Assembly: GCF_963678635.1 (NCBI RefSeq)
Contig: NC_087064.1
Coordinates: 58,972,338 to 59,036,337, forward strand
Reading direction: 5' to 3'
Length of the DNA stretch: 64,000 nucleotides
Source of the DNA: Symsagittifera roscoffensis
Lineage: Eukaryota; Xenacoelomorpha; Acoela; Convolutidae
The translations under genes were made by a program, and so were the position numbers. Each line of letters opens with the position of its first letter. The stretch's first letter is position 1. Below are positions 50,801 through 62,800 of this stretch, one piece after another. The notes under the pieces were generated by a model that saw only the letters and a list, made by a program, of their open reading frames with translations, ran no database searches and was not told where the DNA came from.

Positions 50801-53800
50801 TGCCTTCGGTTCAGAACATTTTTGACAAAATAGAGTCCCTATAATATATTCGCAGAGCTCGGAAAAAGAAATTGGTCGACCTACAAAAAGGTCGGCAAAA
50901 ATTCCATAATTTGATGCTTTTCTTAACAACTTCTTGACAACAAAAAAATACTAAAACACAGAAAAAAACCTGCAAGCAAATTTAAAAATATATATATGTA
51001 AAAAATTTTGAATTATTTTCTTTTGTTTTTCGATTAGACTTTTGATGAAAGCCATTGATAAAGGCCGTTTTTTTAAATTATTTTTTTGATATAAGCCGTT
51101 GACAAAAGCCGTTGTCTAGGCTTTAGCCAAGATCCACTCATAGCTGAATAACGAACTAAAAAAACATAAAAATTCTCAAAGTTTTTTCTTGAACTTTTGT
51201 GGTAAGAAGTTTCTGTGCTTCTTGCACAGCAACCGGCTATCCATGTTTTAATACATTTTCTATTTTGCATTGTAAGTTTACGTTTCTGAAGGTCTATTGA
51301 CTTTTTTATGAATAATTTTAGCCGTTTTTGACTCACTGCATGGTAATCTGCGGACAATTTTGGATGAATTGGCTGGCGACCCAGAAATGGAAACCTACTG
51401 TTGGAAGGCTTTCCGGAATGCTCTCATCGAAAAAAAGTTTCCCATCGTAGGTAAGACGGCTCTGAAAATTTTGTCACCTGATTCAATGTCAATGAGTGAA
51501 ATGAGTTTTCTGTAGGTAAAGTTGTTGAAGTTTATTCACTAGCATGCTTTTGTTTCAGCGGTCAGAACTAAGATAGCATTGAATCATGAAAAGCATAAGC
51601 CAAAAATTTCATGATTAATGAAAATGATGACACAGTAGAACCAGAAAAAAAACAAAAAACTAAAAACAAATAATAACAAGGAGATCCGGCCACAAAGAAA
51701 AAAAAACTTTTTTAAAAACTGTCTCACTTTTTTTGAGGTGTGGTGTGAGGATCTGAAAAAAGCCTTGAAGTTCGATTGGAAAAATTAATTAGGTACGATT
51801 CACAAGTTTTTTTTATAAAAAAAAGGAAAGTGAAAAACAGATAAAAACAATTCGATTTTGTTTTTCAAACTTTTTTTGCAGAAAGTTTTTCAAATTTTTA
51901 TTTTTTGTTCCAGAAACAAATTTCAAAAAATTTAATATTACTGGAGTAAGCTAGACTCCAAACAAAAAAAATCAAACAGGTTTTCTAAATTGGGTTAATA
52001 AAATATACCACTCGAACCATTCCGATATTTACTTGTGGAACCTGATTTTAGGTGGAAAACAAAAAGAAAAGAAAAAACTAAAACACACTTGAAGAAAGAG
52101 TTGGTCCCCATTTTCAATTGTCGGAACATTTTTAGAAAAATGGCCTGAAATGTTTCAAGGCATCACCGACAAAATTAGAACATTGAACTTACCACTAATA
52201 TAAATTGAGAAACGATCAAATTCGGAAAGAAAAAACATGTTGCTATCAGTTTTAGAAAAAATGCGTTCGCAAATTTGAAAAAAAAAATACCGATAATTCT
52301 TTATAGACCAGAAAGTAGCATGTTACTAGTCGTGAGTTTTTACCAGCCAAATCAAATTAGACTTCAAATCAATTAACTGAACCTTGTCGATCGAACCAAA
52401 TCACTAGTCTGCATGCAGCGACATTGTACCACATTGATAGAAAAATATTTCTCATGTGAATTCTACATTATGAAACAATATACAAGGACATAACCTTTAC
52501 AAAAATCTTCAACATACTAAATTTCGGTTGAAGTAAAAAATGAATTTTTATTAAACCTCGCCTCAAAGATGAAACCGTGGCAGTCTATTGAAAATTATCC
52601 TGGAACAAAATGTAAAAAAACTATTTAAGCTTAATTTTATTTCAACGATGTACCTTTCATTTTAAATCTCTGAATTTCAATGAATTAAGATTTTTAAAAA
52701 CTGTTGCAGGTCTCACAAAATTAGTTTGTTTTATCAAAAATTGTCAACAAGATCAATTTTATGAATCTTAAAGAGTGTAGGCGATGTAATTTTCTTTTGA
52801 AGGGAGGTTAATTTTTTCTTTTTGAAAGTTGAAACGTAAAAACAAAATGAGTTTTTCACATAAGATTTTTCACATAGATTGAAGCGCAGGACAATGCTAC
52901 AACGAGAAATGAAATATCTTTTGAAGCTGGATTATATCTGCTCAGGAAAAACCAGAGAAACAGAAACTGCGGGAAATATACAATCGCGTGAAGCAGGGGT
53001 GGATATAGTGAGGGGAGAGGGGAGGTTGGCGGATACTCCCCACTTTGTTATTGTTTCCCTGATTCCCCACTTTGTTATTGTTATAAAACATCAATTTTTG
53101 GCTGACCGACCTTAAAAATTTTACAGACGCCTCTGGCGCCTACATAAAGTTTTTTGATGAGGGAGCGCGCCAAAAAAACGCATTTTTATCAAACTTTGAG
53201 AAAACAGCCGCCCTTTCGAGAAAACCATAGATAAGCTTCTGGCGCTCAGCTATTTTTGAGTGTTAAATTGTTTCAGAAGGCCTTGTTTCTTCTGACTTTG
53301 ACGTTTCCAAACACCTCAAGGAAAATTTGGATGAACTCTACGTCTCAACTATGAAGGTTAACCCAGCACTGAAGGAGTTCATCCTCAAGGGGCTCTTTAG
53401 ACAAGCGGATTCGTTCAAGCCTGAACTCTTGGACAGTTTGCTGAAGCAGATGCTGAAGAAGTCTGGATGTAAACACAGTGCACTGGAGGTGAATCAGCAG
53501 TTGCTCCTCTACAGTGTGATGCAGCTGGACCAAAGACTGAGTGATTTCTTCTGGAAGAGATGCGGTTAGAACACCTCCACAGCTTCCAATATACTTTCTT
53601 AGTCGAATTTTCAGTTGCGAATTTTCAGTATTAGCTTCAACTTTAAAACAAACTTATACAATTTTTGGAGTGTTCGGATATATACTTTGGGGTGTTTGGA
53701 TTTCTTTTAACTTTTAAAGGCAGGTTACAGTCAGGGTGTGTACAGGGTGTTTCAGTCATAAATTAAATTTTCACAGATGCTCTCGAATTTCAAGTACCTT

Positions 53801-56800
53801 TTAGAGGAACCGATGGCCTCTGCTCTTTTGGCCAAGCTCCTGTTAGACCAAATGAAAGCCTCCTCCGAATTCAGAGAGTGGATATACACGTTAAAGGATC
53901 TCACTTCCTTCTTTGAGAATAAAGCGTGTGAGTTCCTGAATGTATTCTATCTCGAGGATCCCGAAATGGCAATGCAGAATCTGCAGGCAAAACAGAAGAG
54001 TTGGTTCGATCTTGAGCCTCTGGACCTGGCGGAGAAAGGTGAATTGCTTTTCTTTGAAATTTACTAAAGGAAAGTCTTTTTAATCCGCACAATAAAATGA
54101 TGGCGGGTCCATTGCATTTGGGATCTGGAACTTTATCGGATACTGAATAGCGTCGAAAAACTCTTTTTTGTTTTCTCAGAAGCCCCATGACTTTTGTTGT
54201 CGCAGTAATAGCTATCAGTATGAGCCAAGCAAAGTCACCGAACGTGGACGAAAGGCCTCAATTTTGAAAATAATCTAGCAAATAACATCGCTCAACTTTA
54301 TACCACTAATGCATTTGAAACTTGAATTGAGCGAATCCCCGAGTGTTCGGACTGCTTGTTAAGATGTTAAGATCTATGAAATTATATTCCTTATAAACAA
54401 TGATTTTTTTTTTTGAAAATCATCCCCACGCACTATTTAAAGTACAAAATGACATGTTGTGCAATTAGCAAAGTATTAAACATACCAAATAACATGCGTA
54501 ATTTCAACTTGGAACAATTTATAAGCTGAAAAAGGCCTCCGCTTGCGTGTTAATAGCACGACATATATTGGGTGTTATCTATCCCATATTGGACAAATCT
54601 TTAAACTCCCATAACTTCATGGAAAAATGATCACAGGTGAAATATCTCTTACAAATTGAGATCAAAAGATCAATACTTTTCGGATGTTAAATAAAACATG
54701 CCGTCAAAAATCGTTAGGTAAAAATTCGAAATTTGTCTGCAGCAAAAAACCACCTGGAGCAGAAATGATCCGCCACTCATTTCTTCAAAAATTGGAAAAA
54801 AAAACAACCCCAAGCATAAAGATTCCGCATTTCTGTGGAAGTCGGAACAACTAATAGCGATAAAGGGGGATTTTCTTGTATCTTCAAAATTTAGTCTTCG
54901 AAAACCTCAAAGAAAACGCAAATTTTTTTTTATATATGCAAAAAATCTTTGACATTAAATAGAATTGACCAGTTGAAAAATAAGCAGACATATGAGTTTT
55001 CAAATATTGTCTGATTTAAGTTGCATCGGAAAATTATTTTAAAAGAACACCGATTTTGAAAAAAGTGAAAAAGGAAAGGTAAAAATTTATTCAAAAGCTG
55101 CTCGAATTGTAAAGCAAAACTTAGCTGTAATGCTAAAGTTCTTCTGATGTTATTTTTGACTTCAATATTTTGCAAAACTGTTCTGCGAATAGGAACGCCT
55201 AACGATTTGATTGGCTGAAAAATTTCCATCATTCGTTCCCTCCATCATGAGAATAGCCGCCGCCACCCATAATTTTCTGAATATAATTGATTATTATCCG
55301 AGAAACATCGGTGCGGCTACACTAATTTACTTCAAAATTTGAGAGTTAAGATTTCAAAAAAATATTGAATTAACTCGAGTCAATGCGGAGTTTTTGATTC
55401 TCCAGGCAAGGCACCAAAAATGTATCGTCATATAAGGTGGGAGAAGGTGGATGAAAGGACCCAAATATTTGAAAAGATCCTTTGGATTTCCTGCCAAGTT
55501 AAAAATTCCTGGCAACAGCAATCCTTGACTTCGTGGCAGGAGCCATCCAGGAACCCTGCAAATAAGTTTGAGATATTTTGTGTAAAATTTTGAAAAAAAA
55601 ACCTTTTTAACCTGCAATTCTTATAACAAGATGTCGACAAAGAAATTGAGGCAGCGGCAAAAATTACAGTGAAATTTAAAAAATTCTTGAAACGTTGGAC
55701 AGCCCTGAAGGCCAGGTTTGGACAGCTGCTATAGCAACTTTCCAGACGATTGACGGTGAAAAATCAAGATATCTTTTTTCAGGCAATTGCAACACATTTT
55801 TCTCTCAAGTTCCGGTGAACAGACTGCAGAGGGAGACATTCTACGGCAGTATCATGCCGTCATGCTCGTGGGTCCGCCTTATTTTATGCATCCTTCTAAT
55901 CATTCCAGTTGGAACAATTCATCTTCCGTGGGTAGCAAAATACAATGGAAAGTTCTACCAGATGAAGGTACGTCGACAATCACTGTAATAATGCAGACTT
56001 CGAAACGTTCATTGTCAATTCAGTAATATACGTTTCAGCATGCATTGTCAAAACTAATAAACTGCTGGCCCGTACTAAACTTTTCTCACAATTTCACGTC
56101 TGATCATACAATTTTCAGTCTGGTCCAGGTATGATCATGTAAAGTCAGGCATGAACATGTCTGGTCCAGATTTGAATTTAACTATAATTTCTGAACGGGT
56201 GATCAGTTTTTAGTAAAATCTTTTTAGGATTGCGAACAAGAGGTTCTGTGACATGAACAATTTTTACAGATCATTTTCCAGTCCAGTTCTAATCAAACTT
56301 GAATTAGATAACATACCAAATACAGCGCTGATTTAAATTAACTGGACAAAACGAGCTAAACTTGAAATTTAAAACGCGTTTTCCTCAAATTGGGTTGAGT
56401 TTAGGTGAAAACTTATGAAGATAAAACTTGCTTAAAAATGTAGCTGAATTAATATGGAGTAATTTGTTTCGGAAAATTCGGGCCAAAAATTTTACCACAA
56501 AAATGAGTCATTTTGTCTTTTCTTAGTTAATCAAAAATTACGCCAAAAATACCCAGTCGATCACAGACATAATTACATCAAAATGAGCCCCTTACGTAGC
56601 CCAACAAACTTTAATTAGGGTATATTCTCCAAAACATTGTATAAGTTGATTTATTTTTGTTTGATAGACAAAAAAGGTCGTTTTTACTATATAAAATATC
56701 AACTTTTTATTTAAAAACAATTTTTAAACGGTTTGCAAAATTTTTTTGGAGAATATACCCTTCTTAACGTTTGTTGGGCTACTTTGATATAATTATGTCT

Positions 56801-59800
56801 GTGATCGACTGGGTATTTTTGGCGTAATTTTTGATTAACTAAAAACGACCTTTTTTGTCTATCAAACAAAAATATATCAACTTATACAATGTTTTGGAGA
56901 ATATACCCTAATTAAAGTTTGTTGGGCTACGTAAGGGGCTCATTTTGATGTAATTATGTCTGTGATCGACTGGGTATTTTTGGCGTAATTTTTGATTAAC
57001 TAAGAAAAGCCAAAATGACCCATTTTTGTGGTAAAATTTTGGGCCCGAATTTCGCAAAACAAATTACACCATATTAATTCTGCTAAAATTTTAAGCTAGT
57101 TTTGTCTTCATAAGTTTTCACCTAAACTCAACCCAATTTGAGGAAAACGCGTTTCAAATTTCAAGTTTAACGCGTTTTGTCCGATTAATTTAAATCAGCT
57201 CTGTAGAAAAACGGTTCAGGGGTACTATCTTTTTGCACGCATTTGCCCGAATCCAAAAATTCAGAATTTTGGTAGATGCATAAAATACGGAAGCTGCGCC
57301 CTACCAAAATAGAAACTATTATTGAGTCACACAAAAAAAGTTATACACATATGACCAGAGTCTAAGATATTTTGATGCCATTGTAGAATGCCGTCAAAAA
57401 ACAACGAACTAATTAACAGTAACAACCTAATTAACAAAAAAAACATGCTTCGTAGTTTGCGTCAAAATCGTGGAGGTGATGATCCTTAGGGAAAATTTAT
57501 TGAGATAAAAACCAAGGTCGAGAAGTTTTTATACAAATGAAACTTAGTAATGTATTAGTGACTCAAGACAAACTTAACGAATTTTAAAATTACTCGACAA
57601 AAAAAAGTAGCAATGCTTATCAGCGAAAGTAGCATCAAAAACCGTGTTTGTCACAAGAGTCATCAGAGATAATAGCTTTTTGTTTTACCGGCTAATGTTG
57701 ACTGATGTAGCAGAAATGCTTGGTTCAGTTATACCAAATGAGGACTTGGAATTTTGAAAACTTGAACCTTTAACTTCGATTTATCTTTACCCAGAATCTG
57801 ATAACTTAATGTGTGCTTTTAATTTAATTACGAAGAACAAATCTTTAAAAAATAAAAATAAAGTTGTTTTTCTACTGCTCACTCAAAAGTAATACTTTTA
57901 CCCGTGCGTGAATATGAAAAAAAACTTTAATGTAGAAATGATTAAATTTCGACATTCAGCATTGCTGCAGTCAACAAACTAAAGTTTTGAAAAATTTATG
58001 GTAATTGTACATAACTATCTGGAAACGATTCAATTGATATGTTCGAAAGAATTTGCTAGAAAAAATAAGGATAGCCGGTTGCTGTGCAAGTAGCACAAAA
58101 TGTTCCGACCATTTTCTTGAAAAATAAAATTATTTTTCTTTCATTGAATGTCGATTTTTTTTTGTGCGTGGTTTGATAAAAAGAGTGAACGAAAATCTAA
58201 GACTTAAGCACACTCGAGGCTCTTTAAAAAACTGGCACGCTAAAAACAGCTTTTGTTAATTTCTGAAAAAAAAAGTTTTGCAAATTTTTTTTATTCTTTG
58301 AAACCCAAAATGGCGCTAAAAACTTCGAAAATTGATTTAACTAGAGTAAATTTAAATTTTCAAGGCTTGAATGGGCTTATCCTGGTTCAATAAACAGCCA
58401 ATTATACGCGACGATGAGATAACGACGATGAGAAAAAATTCTCGACGATGAGAAAAAAGTTTGAAATTTTTTTAAAGGCTCGAATCACGACTTTAATATG
58501 GAATAACCACTCGCCAATTCCGATGATTATTTGTGGTCCAAAAAACTAAAACACACCGGAGTACAAATTTCTTCCCCATTTTTAATGGTTGGAACAATAA
58601 ATCACTGATAGAAGCCAGATAGCTTGAGCTAGTTATCGAAAAAAATAACCACAATATTCAATATGAGGACCAACAATATACTTTCAGTTGTCCGTTCGTT
58701 TAGTCATTGATTTCATGGATTAAACAGGCACTTTTCTTGCAGGGTTTGATTGCGCAACAAATGGTCCAAGACAGAAGCAAGAACATAAGAGGGAGTCGCG
58801 GCATAGGCATCAATAAAAAAGAAATGAGACAGTTGAAGCGACAAGTGGGTCTCATGTTCTCTTCAGTGTACGCTTCACCCGTGGTCATATACATTTTAGA
58901 CTCCATTTACACGTTGGGAATAGTGGTTGCTCAGAGTTACATGCTGACTGTGGTGTTCCAGCTCAGGGAGGAAGTTTCGATGATCGAATGGGTTCTTCTT
59001 GGATTGATGGTGTTGAGACTGTTCAAAGGAACGGAAATCGTGTTTCCAGCCTTGTTCTTTTGAAACGGATGAGAAACAATGTTTTATTAGGAAGTAGAGT
59101 GTTGAACCAGATTGCTCATAAATCGATTGAACTTTAAGACCAAGTAAAGAGTTTTTTTGGTAGAAGAATTGACGAAATAATTGAAGAAAAAAAGGAAAAC
59201 ATTTCTCAGTTTTTAGATTTTTTTTATTTTATCACCACACATGCCATGTACAATACCATGGGCGTGTTTATCATCCGGTGTCGTCCTAAAAACACTTAAA
59301 TAACTGGCCTCAATTCAATTTTGAACGCATTGATTTGCAGCTTACGCGTGTTATAAGAATGCAATATATTTCAATCTCACGTTAATTATCCCAAATTGGC
59401 CAAATTAGCAATTTTCAAACCCCAGTAGCCTTACGAAAAAAGCACAGGTAAATATCTTTTTAATTATGAGCTTAATACAACAATATCTTTCAGATAGAAC
59501 ACAAATTCTTGCTTAGTTAACAAGTCGAAAATTAATACAAAAAATCCTTAGTTAACAAGTCGAAAATTGACTGAAAAGAAACTTCAAAACTTTTTGAGAT
59601 TTCCTTTAAAAATCATCCCCCACACGCTATATATTCTACAGAGTGATATAATTCGCCTTCACAAAAGCATCAAATAAACCAAATAGCTTACCTCCGTTCA
59701 ATTTAGAACAACTTTTAAATCAGATTAAACCTCCGCTTATGCGTTAATAGTACGAAAGTTATCGCACGTGTCAATTGCCCCAAATTGGCCAAATTAGCAG

Positions 59801-62800
59801 CCTTTAAACCCCCTTAAATTTTCAAAACGTAATCACAGAAGATTATCCTTTTATCTTGAGCTCAAGCCAACAATACCTTCCGAATGATAAAAAAGTTTCC
59901 GTCAAAAATTGCTAGTCAAAGAGTCAAAGTTTGTCTTAATACAAAAACTAGCCTGAGTACAAATTTTTCGTCGTTTTCTTCAAAAATTGTCGGAACAGAA
60001 ATTGTAAACTTTTCTCTAATTAGTTGAGGCTTGTTGATTCCTTCTTCACGGCTCATCCATCCCTTTTCAACGAAGCATCTCCCAAATGCCACCCCCGAAC
60101 TTGGATTCCGCTCATTCCACTTCACCACAACCGCTATCTCCAACCTTGAAAATTTTATAACTGATGATTTTTTTGTACCAAAACCACTCTACCTTTACGT
60201 ACTTTTCTCGCCACACATAACATTTCAAAGGCGTTTGATATGGTATGTCATAGAACACTAATGGAACTCATTCGTGACGCACCGCTGCCAAGAGGTATAG
60301 TTCGATGGCTAAACAACTATTTATGTGGTAGACAAGCCAACGCTATTTTAAACAACCAAGTATCACCCCATAGAAATAAAAACTATGGAAAATAGCAGGG
60401 CTCTGTTTTTATCACAAGTTCTTTTCATTTTGTTTTGTCCATGGCGCCCCTCTGCTCCCCCCCCCCCCCAAAAAAAAATGTTCACCTCACCTCAAACGTT
60501 GATGATTTATACCCCTTCACCCAAAAACACGACGTTGAGGTGTTATCGCGCTCACTAAATGGTTATATGCGCCATCTTTATAATTTTGCTATCTCTCGTA
60601 GGCTAGCATGCGCGTGCTCTAAAGCATCAATATCCTTGCTTGGTCTCACAATAAATGTCTCAACAAAACACCAACTGTTTTTTTAAACAACGAGCCTCTC
60701 CATCTTAGGAAAAATCCAAAAGGTTTAGGAGTTACTTTTGACCCGACCCCATGCTTTGCAGCTCACTGCAAGAGATTCAAGCTAAAGGTAATAATCAAAT
60801 TAAAATGAACAAAACACTGAGTTGTTTTTGGGCCAACGGACTGGATATAAAAAAACGCTCAGTCAAAAAAGACGACATTTAAGAATTTTTTTGACTTTTC
60901 CAGGCGTCGAAATTTTTTAGTATACTTGTTATTGCGCCGATCAAGGTCAAAATGAGCATAATATAAAAAGACAAAAGTTCGATTTTTTTCTCTAGATGAG
61001 CTTAATTAAGCGTACATTAGCAAGTTTTTGTAGCTTTAATTTTAACTCAACAGAAAAACAGCAAGAAATTTAAATAAACTTTTAAACTATTTTCTTGATT
61101 TTTTGCCAATTTTGTTGTGGAATGCTTTCTGATGTTGTTTTTTGCTTATTATGATGGTTATTTTTATTTTATGTTTATTGTGAACTAGGCTGGAAACAAG
61201 TTTTTTTCCTGTTCAAAGACATCGTTTCTTGTCTTTATTATGAAGAGACTAGGCTGCAAGCGAGAATACAACGATTTTATTTGTCCAATAAGTGGCACAT
61301 CATATCGACAGTAAACAGCCTCCTTTTCATATTTGGTAAGGCTCAACTTGATTGCTTATTTGTGGTCTTTGAGTAACTCATGAGAATGGAAGTTGAATGT
61401 TTTTCAAAAGAGGACTGATTTTACTTTTAAATGCAAGGCTTAAGCTTAAAAAAATACGAAGTGATCGACCATTCAAATTCACTTTCAGGTCTATTATTTC
61501 TAACCGAAAGGACCGGAATAACCTTCCGAAATACAAAGCCGGATCTAGGATTTTCCCGAGGGGGAGGGATTTGTAGGTCGACCAATTTGATTTTCCGAGC
61601 TCTCCCAAAGCACCAAAACAACCCTGTTTCGACCAATTTTTTGTGTCTCAGGCAAACTTGGAAAAAAAGGCCGAAAACCGATAAGGTTAACTACTTATAA
61701 TTACAGCAGAATCTCTACCAAACCGTTATTTGTGCCGATTACCTGTTTGGTAGAGGTTCTGCTGTTGTTATAAGTGGTTAATTCCATCAAATGCTGTTTC
61801 GAAGTTCTTATAAAAATCATTTGTTTGATTATGGTTCAGTTGTATTTTAATTCATAGTTTACTGCACTCAGTTAAAAAGAGAAAATAATCGATTATAGTA
61901 CAATTATAATTGTACTTTTATGAAAACTATAATTAATTATATGCGCAAAATTTAGACGCTTAAACGATTCATAATCCATGATAATGATAACATATTTTGT
62001 GACATTATAATAAATTATAATCAATTATAATTGATTATAGTTTTTCCGAAAATCTCATAGTTTTTTAATTTTTCATAATCTGTTGTAATCTATAATTGAT
62101 TATAATCCTTTTTTCTGTCAAAAAACTCTAAAATGAGATGCCCTGTCACTCTTTGGCTCATCTGAACACAAAGTTTTACCACGAAACAAAAGATTAGTTG
62201 AAAGAATCCCTCGGTAGGTGAATAGTAACTCTTCTATACAAGTCATGAAACTAAAGCAGTGTGCTGATTTTTGGGTGATCAAAAAATTTAAAATGTGCAT
62301 CATGAAACAAATATAATCAAGACGAAATGAAAAAAAAACGTTAAAAATTTGAATTGATTTGAAAACTGTTAAAACAATTGTCTCATTTTTCAAATAAACC
62401 AACGTCTACAAAAAGCATAAAATGTAAAAAAATTCAGGTAGAAGGTCGAAGACAAAATAGGCAAACAAAAGGAATTTGTCGATTATAATGGATTTTTTTT
62501 CTGCAAAAGAAACGAGTTAGTAATTCAGATAAAAATAATCTTTTGTAATCAATTATATTGTATCATAATTGATTATCTTTCAAAAAAAGAGATTTTAATT
62601 GATTTTTAATTGATTAAAATCAAATTTTTCTCAATTTTTGTAAGACTGGTACTAAAACCATATTATAATCGATTATTAACGCTTGAAACTGGATGCGAGA
62701 ACTTCTTCTAACGTTACTGTTACTAGTGGTATTCTAATTTTGTATTACATACATATCTTGAAATTATTTAAAAACGCGTGTCGTATAGGACTCTGAAACT

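Larger units (their letters stand above)
10067..51321 (+). other. Giant TRPM intron (about 41.3 kb) packed with retroelements
   Basis: GTAAGA donor at 10067 and ATAATTTTAG acceptor ending at 51321, with matching phase. It contains elements C, B and A in that order, plus copies of three small repeat families and a minisatellite. No further TRPM exon was found inside, and the phase match across it argues that none is needed. Confidence 0.75.

Noticed and set aside
55354-55640. Minus-strand frames of 70-87 codons
   Set aside because: No motif or homologous pattern; in a host intron with no supporting signals.
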